Assembly (NCBI GenBank): GCA_007125735.1
Contig: SLCP01000038.1
Location: forward strand, 1 to 20,036
Direction: 5' to 3'
Length of the DNA stretch: 20,036 nt
From: Coriobacteriia bacterium
Lineage (GTDB): Bacteria > Actinomycetota > Coriobacteriia > Anaerosomatales > SLCP01
Part shown: positions 7,643 to 14,310 of the stretch, piece after piece
Position numbering within the stretch: position 1 is the first letter of the stretch
How the letters are laid out: each line of letters opens with the position of its first letter
Made by a program: the position numbers and the translations under genes
Notes under the pieces: generated by a model
Databases searched by the model: none
What the model was told of the DNA's origin: nothing
The model's input: the letters and a program-made list of their open reading frames with translations, nothing else

Positions 7643-8601
7643 CAGGCGAGATCCTCCCAGAGCTTCGTCGAAAGGTAGCGCTCGCCTGTGGACGGAGCGA
7701 CCGTCACGACGGTCATGCCTTCCATCTCCGGACGTGAAGCGACCTCGAGCGCCGCGGCCAGGTTGGCTCCCGTCGATATGCCACCGAAGAGTCCCTCGGC
7801 GGCAGCGAGGCTCCGTGCGTGTTCGATGGCCGCAGGGCCCGACACGCGCACCACCTCATCAAGAACGGCGATATCGAGTGTCTCCGGCACGAAGTTGGCG
7901 CCGATGCCCTGGATGAGGTGGGGTGATGGCGCAAGTTCCTCCCCAGCCAGAGTCTGCGTGATCAGCGGTGACTCCTCCGGCTCGACAGCAATGATACGCG
8001 CTTCAGGGAAGCGCTCTTTGAGGTAGCGCCCCGCGCCCGAGATCGTTCCGCCCGTGCCGACCCCGGCGACGAGCGCGCCGATCCGCCGCTCCCCGAGCGC
8101 TGCTGCGATCTCCGGACCGGTCGTCTCGTAGTGAGAGCGGGGGTTCGCCGGGTTCACGAACTGACCCGGCATGAACGCTCCCTCCCTCGAAGCGACGATC
8201 TCCTCGGCGGTCTGAACCGCGCCGGCCATGCCGGTCGCTGGCGGTGTGAGCACGAGTTCGGCGCCGTACGCGGCTAGGAGGCGACGGCGCTCGAGTGACA
8301 TGCTCTCGGGCATCGTCAGAACCACCTTGTAGCCCCGCGCAGCACCGATCATGGCAAGCGCGATGCCTGTGTTGCCGCTGGTCGGCTCGACGAGCACCGA
8401 CGTGCCAGGGCTGATCAGGCCGCGCTCCTCGGCATCGTCGATCATGCCGAGAGCGATGCGGTCCTTCACCGAACCGCCGGGGTTGCGAGACTCGAACTTC
8501 ACGGCGACGCGACCCGGTAGCCCGGCGTCCATGCGGGCGAGCATGACGAGGGGTGTTCGGCCGATAGTGGCGTCGACTGACGGTGCGATGGTGTCGTGCA
8601 T
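7642..8601 (-). CDS. cysK: Cysteine synthase (O-acetylserine sulfhydrylase), PLP enzyme
   Basis: 319 residues, typical for CysK/CysM. The PLP lysine is Lys46 in NPGGSVKDR; the substrate loop PTSGNTGIAL and the phosphate-binding glycine loop GVGTGGTISG are both present. The enzyme joins O-acetylserine and sulfide to make cysteine. The ATG start has GAGGAG upstream. It is first in a two-gene unit with the Rrf2 gene. The ending is short, with no CBS domain, so cystathionine beta-synthase is unlikely. O-phosphoserine or thiosulfate use as in CysM cannot be excluded. Confidence 0.93.
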   Translation of the reverse strand: MHDTIAPSVDATIGRTPLVMLARMDAGLPGRVAVKFESRNPGGSVKDRIALGMIDDAEERGLISPGTSVLVEPTSGNTGIALAMIGAARGYKVVLTMPESMSLERRRLLAAYGAELVLTPPATGMAGAVQTAEEIVASREGAFMPGQFVNPANPRSHYETTGPEIAAALGERRIGALVAGVGTGGTISGAGRYLKERFPEARIIAVEPEESPLITQTLAGEELAPSPHLIQGIGANFVPETLDIAVLDEVVRVSGPAAIEHARSLAAAEGLFGGISTGANLAAALEVASRPEMEGMTVVTVAPSTGERYLSTKLWEDLA

Positions 8602-8822
8602 GACAGCTCCTCAGGTCGTGGGGCTCACCACGATGGTAGCCTTTTCTTCAACAGTTATCACGCACTTCTCGCATGTGATTTATGCTTATGCTTCTCCATG
8701 TCGGAAGACAGGCGCCGATTCGTGTCAGGATTCAGAAGGTAACCGCTGCGAATTAGGTATATAGTCATCGCAGAGGTCGTACGGACCTGACAGCGTGTTC
8801 TTCCGAGGAGAGAGGCGCGACG
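8602..8822. promoter_or_regulatory. Divergent promoter region between cysK and the NfeD-like gene
   Basis: This 221-base gap contains an AT-rich island at about 8640-8700, unlike the GC-rich surroundings, where the leftward cysK promoter probably lies. Rightward, TATATA near 8757 could be a -10 element, with TTCAGA about 18 bases upstream. Neither match is strong enough to place a start site, and no clear operator dyad for the Rrf2 protein was found. Confidence 0.35.
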
Positions 8823-9266
8823 GTGGAGATCTGGTTCTGGGTGTGGGTCCTGCTCGCAGCCATCCTGCTCATCGCCGAGATCTTCACGGCGACCTTCTTC
8901 TTGCTGCCCTTCGGCATCGGAGCCGCGGTTGCGGCGGTGCTCGAGTACCTTGGCGTTTCCGTCGGGTGGCAGTGGCTCGCGTTCATCGTCGTCTCGGCCG
9001 TGATACTCGTCGTCGTCCGCCGCTACGCGGAACGCCTGACGCACGAGCCTCCGGTGCGGACCGGTGTCGACCGGATGCTCGGCAAGTCCGGGTACGTGGT
9101 CGAGGAGGTCGTCCCGCGCGACGCTCAGGGGCGCGTGCGCATCGAGCGCGAGGAGTGGCGTGCCGACTCGGCGGACGGCGAGGTTCTTCCCGTAGGCACG
9201 AAGGTGACGGTCGAACGGATCGACGGCACCAGGCTGATAGTGCGGCCGGAGGACGACAGTGCGTAG
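8823..9266 (+). CDS. NfeD-like membrane protein with C-terminal OB-fold
   Basis: 147 residues from GTG at 8823, with GGAGAGAGG upstream. The first 75 residues hold two or three hydrophobic segments (WFWVWVLLAAILLIAEIF, a Gly/Ala-rich stretch, and WLAFIVVSAVILVVV). The C-terminal 70 residues look like the NfeD OB-fold: GKSGYVVEEVVPRDAQGRVR, EEWRADSAD and LPVGTKVTVERIDG. There is no ClpP-like protease domain, so it is the short form. The next gene, 39 bases on, encodes an SPFH protein, the usual partner in membrane microdomain assembly or membrane quality control. Confidence 0.88.
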   Translation: MEIWFWVWVLLAAILLIAEIFTATFFLLPFGIGAAVAAVLEYLGVSVGWQWLAFIVVSAVILVVVRRYAERLTHEPPVRTGVDRMLGKSGYVVEEVVPRDAQGRVRIEREEWRADSADGEVLPVGTKVTVERIDGTRLIVRPEDDSA

Positions 9267-9305
9267 CGATGCCAGAACGGCACGACTTCTGATGGGAGGA
9301 CGTCG

Positions 9306-10247
9306 ATGGTGATCACAGAGGCTCTGACCGCTATCGGGCTCGGCTTCGTTGTGATAGTGGTGCTCTTCGTGTACGCGATCGCCGCGATCCGCATCGTGCG
9401 GCCGTACGAGAAGGGTATCGTCGAGAGGTTCGGCAAGTACCAGAAGACGTTTGACTCGGGCCTACACTTCATCATCCCCTTCGTCGACCGCATCACCAAG
9501 GTCGACATGCGCGAAAACGTCGTCGACGTCCCGCCGCAGGAGGTCATCACGAGCGACAACGTCGTGGTCACCGTGGATGCGGTCGTCTATTACGAGGCTA
9601 CCGATCCGGTGAAGCTCATGTACAACGTCGCCAACTTCTACATGGCGGCGACCAAGCTCGCGCAGACCAACCTCCGTAACGTCATCGGCGAGATGCAACT
9701 CGACGAATCGCTCACGAGCCGAGAGACCATCAACGCCGCACTCCGCCAGATCCTCGACGACGCCACCGACAAGTGGGGCGTGCGCGTCGTCCGCGTCGAG
9801 CTCCAGCGCATCGAGCCGCCCATCGACGTCACCGAGGCGATGCACCGCCAGATGAAGGCCGAGCGCGAGCGCCGCGCCGTCATCCTCGAAGCCGACGGCG
9901 ACAAGCAGGCCAAGATCGCGCGGGCCGAGGGCTCGAAGCAGGCGGCGATCCTCGAGGCCGAGGGGCGCGCCCAGGCCATCAGGGAGGTCGCGGATGCCGA
10001 GAAGTTCGAGAAGCTCACGGTCGCCGAGGGTGAAGCTCTCGCCATCAAGTCCGTCTTCGCCGCGATCCACGAAGGCGACCCGACGAACGACCTCATCGCG
10101 ATCCGCTACCTCGAGGCGCTCAAGGCAATAGCCGACGGCGAGGCGAACAAGGTCTTCCTGCCGATGGAGGTCGCCGGCATCATGGGCAGCATCGGCGGCA
10201 TCGCCGAGCTGTTCGCGGCGCGGACGGAAGGCGGCTCGGCCGAGTAG
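9306..10247 (+). CDS. SPFH/stomatin-prohibitin family membrane protein (QmcA-like)
   Basis: 313 residues from ATG at 9306 with GGGAGGA upstream. An N-terminal membrane anchor spans about residues 8-28, followed by VRPYEKGIVERFGKYQKTF at the start of the SPFH domain and VDVPPQEVITSDNVVVTVDA. The domain ends with VELQRIEPPIDVTEAM near residue 176. A charged Ala/Glu/Arg/Lys coiled-coil region with stomatin-like repeats (EADGDKQAKIARAEGSKQAA) fills residues 180-245. The C-terminus is short and Gly-rich. Such proteins form large oligomeric membrane scaffolds with NfeD partners. The precise role here is unknown. Confidence 0.9.
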   Translation: MVITEALTAIGLGFVVIVVLFVYAIAAIRIVRPYEKGIVERFGKYQKTFDSGLHFIIPFVDRITKVDMRENVVDVPPQEVITSDNVVVTVDAVVYYEATDPVKLMYNVANFYMAATKLAQTNLRNVIGEMQLDESLTSRETINAALRQILDDATDKWGVRVVRVELQRIEPPIDVTEAMHRQMKAERERRAVILEADGDKQAKIARAEGSKQAAILEAEGRAQAIREVADAEKFEKLTVAEGEALAIKSVFAAIHEGDPTNDLIAIRYLEALKAIADGEANKVFLPMEVAGIMGSIGGIAELFAARTEGGSAE

Positions 10248-10264
10248 ACCGGGCGCGCCGCCGT

Positions 10265-10918
10265 TCACACGGTGACGATCACGTACCCGTCGCGCACTGC
10301 AACCGGATACGTCTTCACGTCGGCGTCCGGATGGTCGGTCGTGCCGTCACGGACATCGTAGCGCCACCCGTGCCACGGGCAGACAACCGTGTGCCCGTCG
10401 ACGAAACCCTGTCCGAGCGGCCCGAACGCATGGCGACACACGTTGCCGAGTGCGAAGAAGTCGTCGCCCACCCGGGCGAGCGCGATCTCGCGCTTACCGA
10501 TGCGCACGGTGCGCACCGTTCCCGCCGGAAACCCGTCGACCCGCGCCACGGGCACCTCGGCCGGTCCCTCGGGCACCTCGACGACGCCGTGCAACTCGCT
10601 GCCGTCCTCGACATCGTAGAGCACGAACAGGCCACACCAGCACTTACGGAGCTTGGCGAACTGATCGGCATAGAACGGGATGCACGGGCAGACGACCTTG
10701 AGGTCCTCTTTGGGATCGCCCGTGCGCACGCGACAGGGACAGTACACGTCACCGGTCTCGGCCAAGATCTGGATCTCGCTCGAGAGCACCTCATCCACGA
10801 ACTCCGTGTCGTCGTTGAAGACATAGCCGAGGTGCGCGACGAACGGACCCATGTACGCCTTGAGGTCCTCGATGGTCGTGCCTTCGTTGAATCGCCGCCG
10901 GGGCGACGACCCGCTCAC
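10265..10918 (-). CDS. Fusion of FTR catalytic-type Fe-S domain with a Rieske [2Fe-2S] domain
   Basis: 217 residues from GTG at 10918, which overlaps the glutaredoxin stop (GTGA). The long in-frame extension upstream is antisense-like and lies over the glutaredoxin gene. Residues 1-100 resemble the ferredoxin:thioredoxin reductase catalytic subunit: three C-x-C pairs at 60/62 (CPC), 77/79 (CPC) and 93/95 (CWC). Spacing is x14 and x13, against x16 and x8 in the plant enzyme, and the middle residue of the last pair is Trp rather than His. Residues 125-217 form a Rieske-type domain with Cys161-x-His163 and CPWH at Cys180/His183. Predicted cytoplasmic; a thiol or disulfide redox role with the glutaredoxin is inferred. 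The Rieske half resembles NirD- or dioxygenase-ferredoxin-type small domains. Confidence 0.85.
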   Translation of the reverse strand: MSGSSPRRRFNEGTTIEDLKAYMGPFVAHLGYVFNDDTEFVDEVLSSEIQILAETGDVYCPCRVRTGDPKEDLKVVCPCIPFYADQFAKLRKCWCGLFVLYDVEDGSELHGVVEVPEGPAEVPVARVDGFPAGTVRTVRIGKREIALARVGDDFFALGNVCRHAFGPLGQGFVDGHTVVCPWHGWRYDVRDGTTDHPDADVKTYPVAVRDGYVIVTV

Positions 10919-11160
10919 GGGACCAACAGCTCCTTGATCCGCTTCTTGTTGAAGCCGACGATCACCTCTTCGCCCACGATGACCACCGGGAAGGACGTGC
11001 CTCCCGAGAGACGCTTCACCTCGGCCACCGCCGATTCCTTCTCCTCTCCTTCGAGGAGATCGACCTCGGTCAGCTCGTACTCGACGCCTGCTTCGTCGAG
11101 AAACTTCTTTGTCATCCGGCAGTAGGGACAGGTCGATAGGCCGAACAGAATGACCTGCAT
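10915..11160 (-). CDS. Glutaredoxin-like protein (CPYC)
   Basis: 81 residues, a compact glutaredoxin/NrdH-size thioredoxin fold. The dithiol motif CPYC is at residues 11-14 after MQVILFGLST, and the cis-proline motif TSFPVVIVG lies near residue 55, followed by GFNKKRIKELL. GGAGGATCGC precedes the ATG at 11160. It overlaps the next gene by four bases (10915-10918), indicating coupled translation and a shared pathway. The likely role is electron or disulfide transfer with the FTR-Rieske protein, as glutaredoxin/FTR pairs are known in other anaerobes. Partner and targets are inferred. Confidence 0.9.
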   Translation of the reverse strand: MQVILFGLSTCPYCRMTKKFLDEAGVEYELTEVDLLEGEEKESAVAEVKRLSGGTSFPVVIVGEEVIVGFNKKRIKELLVP

Positions 11161-11328
11161 GCGATCCTCCTTCGTGCGACTCCTGACGTGGATCGCCCAC
11201 GCGACCCTTGCGAGGTTTCTTCCACAACCCGGCCCTGACGCAACGGGGGACCCTCGTCATAGGTTGCGCACCACCCCGATTACGGGTACTTCTTTCTTAT
11301 GTCCGTTACACCTAAGGGGGCTGGAGAG
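11161..11328. promoter_or_regulatory. Divergent regulatory region, glutaredoxin operon versus octaheme reductase
   Basis: This 168-base gap separates divergent genes, so both promoters should be here. For the rightward gene, TTGCGC near 11263 followed after 17 bases by TACTTC is a weak sigma-70-like candidate. I found no clear FNR- or NsrR-type dyad. The reductase ribosome binding site is AAGGGGG, about 9 bases before its ATG. Confidence 0.35.
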
Positions 11329-13041
11329 ATGTCTCACGTGTGGCGCGCATCTGCCGCCCTGCTGGCGCTCGGAATCGCGAGCTTCGCAGTGGCGGGTTGT
11401 GGCGGCGTGACGTACGAGAGCGACGCACTCGTGGCAGCGCGGGCCGAGTGCGGTGAGTGTCACGCCGAGGCGGTCGATGCGATAGCCGCGGGACCCCATG
11501 CCGATGCAGGGTGCGAGACGTGTCATGCAGAGGCTGCCGCTCACGCGGCCGACCCCGACGCCGTGCGCGCGGTCATCGAGTGGCGAGTCGACGGGTGCGC
11601 CCAGTGTCACGGCACCATCGCCGAGATGTATCTCTACGACGATAACCTCAAGGTCGGTCCGTTCGGCGGATCCCAGCGCGAGCCGGCCATCGACAAGGTC
11701 GACGAATTCCCCGAGTACCACACGATCATCGCCGGGCACGGCTTCGTGCGCGACTACCGCGAGGAAGGTGCCCACCTGTACACGCTCGAGGAGCACTACG
11801 AGACGTTGCGCGCGAAGTTCGAGACGTGCGTGCAGTGCAAGTCGACCAAGGTCGCGTGGGCGTGGAACACGGGTACTCCCCTGACGGTGACCGCCGACAC
11901 CGAGGTCACCCTCACGCACACGGTCACCGACGATGCCCCAGCACAGGTCGTCCAGGTCCCCGCGGGCACGGTCGTATCGCTCGCGACCGATTTCCAGAGC
12001 TACGAGGTGAGCGCGAGCGCCACCTTCCCCGACGGCCGCACCTACACCTCGCGGCCCGGCCCGACCGATGACCCGGCCGAGCATCGAGACATGCTCTGGG
12101 CCGCCACGATCGCGACGACCAAGGACACCATGCCCTACGGTATGGGCTGCAACCACTGTCACGATCCCCATAGCGGCGAGTTCCGCCTCGTCAGAGCTGC
12201 CCTGATCGATGCGATCGACAAGGGCGGGATCCACGGCCAGGGCGGTGTCAACCCGTACGACCCCGACACGGTCTACGACTTCGCCGAGGCGTCCCGCACG
12301 GACCGTGACACGCTCCTGTGCGCTCAGTGCCACGTCGAGTACACGTGCGGGAGAAGCGGCGTCGACGGTGTCGTCCGCGACCACTACGGCTGGGCGAAAG
12401 CCGGCGACCTGCACGAGCACTACACGAGGACGTTCGGCTACGCACAAGACTGGATCCACGCGATCATCGGCGAGCCGCTCATCAAGAGCCAGCACCCGGA
12501 GGTCGAACTGAGCTGGAACAGCGTGCACTACGACGCCGGAGCGACGTGCGTGTCGTGCCACATGCCGCGGGTGCGCACCGCGTCCGGACGGTGGGTCCGC
12601 AGCCACTGGATGACGAGTCCCTACAAGTACCACGAGACCGATGCGTACGCCGCGTTCGCAGAATCGACGGGGCTGCAGCCTGCGCTGCCAACCGGCCCAT
12701 GCGCCACCTGCCACTCGAACCGCGTCGGTGAGGCGATCGAGGGACAGATCGCGGTATACGAGCGCCAGCAGGTCGTGCAGTCCCTGCTCGCAGAGTCGGT
12801 AGGCGTACTCGGAGCAGTACGTGAGGCTCTCGATGCCGGAACGGACGTGGACGAACGAGCGCACCGCGACGCCGTCGCGGAACACCAGAAGGCGCACGTC
12901 CTCTGGGAGAACCTCATCGTCTCGGAGAACTCGATGGGCTTCCACAACTTCGCCGAGGTGTTCGGTGCGATGGACGATGCCGAGGCGCATGCACGCGAGG
13001 CGATACGGCTCGCGCGCGAAGCGTTGCCTGGCGGGGAGTGA
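11329..13041 (+). CDS. Octaheme cytochrome c nitrite reductase (ONR/TvNiR type), lipoprotein
   Basis: 570 residues from ATG at 11329, chosen for the AAGGGGG site and because the signal peptide (MSHVWRASAALLALGIASFA) then starts cleanly; an in-frame ATG ten codons earlier lacks a binding site. The lipobox AVAGC implies a lipid anchor outside the membrane. Eight heme motifs in order: CGECH (41), CETCH (62), CAQCH (90), CVQCK (167), CNHCH (274), CAQCH (331), CVSCH (407), CATCH (458). The fourth is the lysine-ligated catalytic heme of NrfA and ONR. Likely active-site residues are Arg161, Tyr338 (VEYTC) and His389 (KSQHPE). Tyr338-x-Cys340 matches the crosslinked Tyr-Cys pair of Thioalkalivibrio ONR. 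Expected chemistry is six-electron reduction of nitrite to ammonia, perhaps also of hydroxylamine or sulfite. No NrfH-like partner is nearby. A beta-rich insert lies at about 180-252. Confidence 0.9.
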   Translation: MSHVWRASAALLALGIASFAVAGCGGVTYESDALVAARAECGECHAEAVDAIAAGPHADAGCETCHAEAAAHAADPDAVRAVIEWRVDGCAQCHGTIAEMYLYDDNLKVGPFGGSQREPAIDKVDEFPEYHTIIAGHGFVRDYREEGAHLYTLEEHYETLRAKFETCVQCKSTKVAWAWNTGTPLTVTADTEVTLTHTVTDDAPAQVVQVPAGTVVSLATDFQSYEVSASATFPDGRTYTSRPGPTDDPAEHRDMLWAATIATTKDTMPYGMGCNHCHDPHSGEFRLVRAALIDAIDKGGIHGQGGVNPYDPDTVYDFAEASRTDRDTLLCAQCHVEYTCGRSGVDGVVRDHYGWAKAGDLHEHYTRTFGYAQDWIHAIIGEPLIKSQHPEVELSWNSVHYDAGATCVSCHMPRVRTASGRWVRSHWMTSPYKYHETDAYAAFAESTGLQPALPTGPCATCHSNRVGEAIEGQIAVYERQQVVQSLLAESVGVLGAVREALDAGTDVDERAHRDAVAEHQKAHVLWENLIVSENSMGFHNFAEVFGAMDDAEAHAREAIRLAREALPGGE

Positions 13042-13043
13042 GC

Positions 13044-13814
13044 GTGACCGCTATCGGTGTGACCGTGCTCGGCTCGGGATCGGCGGGTAACTCGATCGCC
13101 GTGACGTCTGCGGGTTCCACCGTGCTGCTCGACTGCGGCTTCTCCGCACGCGAGACCGTTCGGCGGCTCGAGGCGTGCAGCATCGACGCCTCGAGTGTCG
13201 TAGCGCTTCTCGTGAGCCACGAGCACTCCGATCACGTGCGCGGGATCCGCGTGCTTGCCAAGCGGCTCGGCGTGCCCGTATACGCTTCGAGGGGTACGCG
13301 ACGTGCAGCGTCGCTCGATGCACTCGTGGCAGACGTGCGTGAGATCAGGGCCGGTGCGCCTCTCGCACTCGCCGGCATGACCGTCACGGCGTTCCCGACC
13401 TCTCACGATGCGGCCGAACCGCTCGGCTTTCGCTTCGATGCGGAGAGCGGCGACTCGCTCGGGGTGTTGACCGACACGGGCGCGCTCACACCCGAAGCGC
13501 ACGAGACCCTGACCTCCTGCTCGGCACTCGGCATCGAGTGCAATCACGACATCGACATGGTCGAAACCGGCCCGTATCCCTGGTTCTTGAAGCGCCGCAT
13601 CCTCTCCGACCGAGGTCACCTCTCCAACACCGCAGCCGCCGAGGCGCTCTCGCGGCTGGCGTCAGGCACGCTCACGTCCGTCGTGGCCCTGCACCTGTCG
13701 CGCACCAACAACACCGCCGCGCTCGCGTTCGCCTCACTCTGCGGCGAGCTCGACCGCCTCGGCCATCCCGCGACCGTCGCCACCGCCGCCCAGGAGGCAC
13801 CATGCATCCTGTGA
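13044..13814 (+). CDS. YycJ-like metallo-beta-lactamase-fold hydrolase
   Basis: 256 residues from GTG at 13044, with GGGGAG six bases upstream; a GTG at 13038 overlapping the previous stop is possible but would abut the binding site. The N-terminus VTVLGSGSAGNSIAVTSAGS and the metal motif SHEHSDH are diagnostic of the YycJ/WalJ branch of beta-CASP-free MBL proteins. Further metal ligands probably lie in PTSHDAAEPLGF, TDTG and ECNHD, with RGHLSN near the end. Family members are thought to be nucleases (a 5'-exonuclease role in mismatch repair has been described for Bacillus YycJ). No walRK genes are present here. Being adjacent to the cytochrome gene may only reflect co-transcription. Confidence 0.88.
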   Translation: MTAIGVTVLGSGSAGNSIAVTSAGSTVLLDCGFSARETVRRLEACSIDASSVVALLVSHEHSDHVRGIRVLAKRLGVPVYASRGTRRAASLDALVADVREIRAGAPLALAGMTVTAFPTSHDAAEPLGFRFDAESGDSLGVLTDTGALTPEAHETLTSCSALGIECNHDIDMVETGPYPWFLKRRILSDRGHLSNTAAAEALSRLASGTLTSVVALHLSRTNNTAALAFASLCGELDRLGHPATVATAAQEAPCIL

Positions 13815-13857
13815 CGCCTGCGTACCGCTGGCATGCAAGTTGCGGAAACCCGCGTTT

Positions 13858-14310
13858 ATGATGGCCGATGAGAACTCCAGAGATGTCTCCGCGCTCCGCA
13901 CCCCGCAGCTCAGAGGGCACCACCTCATCTGCTTGCAGTTCGTCCATGGTGGTGGGCACACCGCCGAGTTCGCACGCAACGTGCTGCGTACCATCGGTCG
14001 CCTGACCGAGGAGGAGGGCACCATTGCGGCGGGAGCGGACGACCTGTGCGAAGCGTGCACATACCTCGTCGACGGCGTGTGCACGAACGAGGGTGAAGGC
14101 CAAGGCGAGGAAGCGGTACGGGTCCTCGACGCGCTCGCCCTGCAACTCCTCGGCTTGAAGCCTGGTGACACGTTCGACTATGGCACCACGAGCGCCTCGG
14201 TCACGCGCGTCCTCGACCGGTGGCGCGAACTCGCATGCGCAGGGTGTCCGTCGGAAGATTCCTGCGCGCCCCTCATCGATCTGACGTGCCGATTCCAGCC
14301 GCACGAGTGA
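13858..14310 (+). CDS. DUF1284 protein, cysteine-rich, possible metal or Fe-S binding
   Basis: About 150 residues. The start is uncertain: ATGs at 13858 and 13861 are most likely, while a TTG at 13840 is in frame but poorly supported. LRGHHLICLQF near residue 18 followed by GADDLCEAC is characteristic of DUF1284. Eight cysteines fall in two groups, C64-x2-C67-x7-C75 and C127-x2-C130-x5-C136 with C144, suggesting one or two metal or iron-sulfur sites. There is no signal peptide or membrane segment. Function is unknown; such proteins are common in anaerobes. Its last 38 bases overlap the 3' end of the opposing ATPase gene. Confidence 0.8.
   Translation: MMADENSRDVSALRTPQLRGHHLICLQFVHGGGHTAEFARNVLRTIGRLTEEEGTIAAGADDLCEACTYLVDGVCTNEGEGQGEEAVRVLDALALQLLGLKPGDTFDYGTTSASVTRVLDRWRELACAGCPSEDSCAPLIDLTCRFQPHE

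Noticed and set aside
10919..11260. N-terminal extension of the FTR-Rieske frame
   Set aside because: It overlaps the glutaredoxin gene completely and lacks any domain; the GTG overlapping the glutaredoxin stop is the better start.
11299..11328. Earlier ATG for the octaheme reductase
   Set aside because: No ribosome binding site, and it would put ten extra residues before a clean lipoprotein signal peptide.
11257..12990. Long leftward open frame of 577 codons opposite the octaheme reductase gene
   Set aside because: It is the antisense of a gene with eight heme motifs; its product is Arg/Val/Gly-rich with no recognisable domain, as expected from GC-rich antisense frames.
11329..13041. Reading the multiheme gene as pentaheme NrfA, octaheme tetrathionate reductase or hydroxylamine oxidoreductase
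   Set aside because: There are eight heme sites, not five; the CxxCK heme with NrfA-like KSQHPE and the Tyr-x-Cys pair match ONR, and the typical HAO heme-crosslinking C-terminal pattern was not seen.
12621..13619. Leftward open frame of 332 codons across the reductase and YycJ-like genes
   Set aside because: It spans two well-supported + strand genes, has a low-complexity composition and no supported start.
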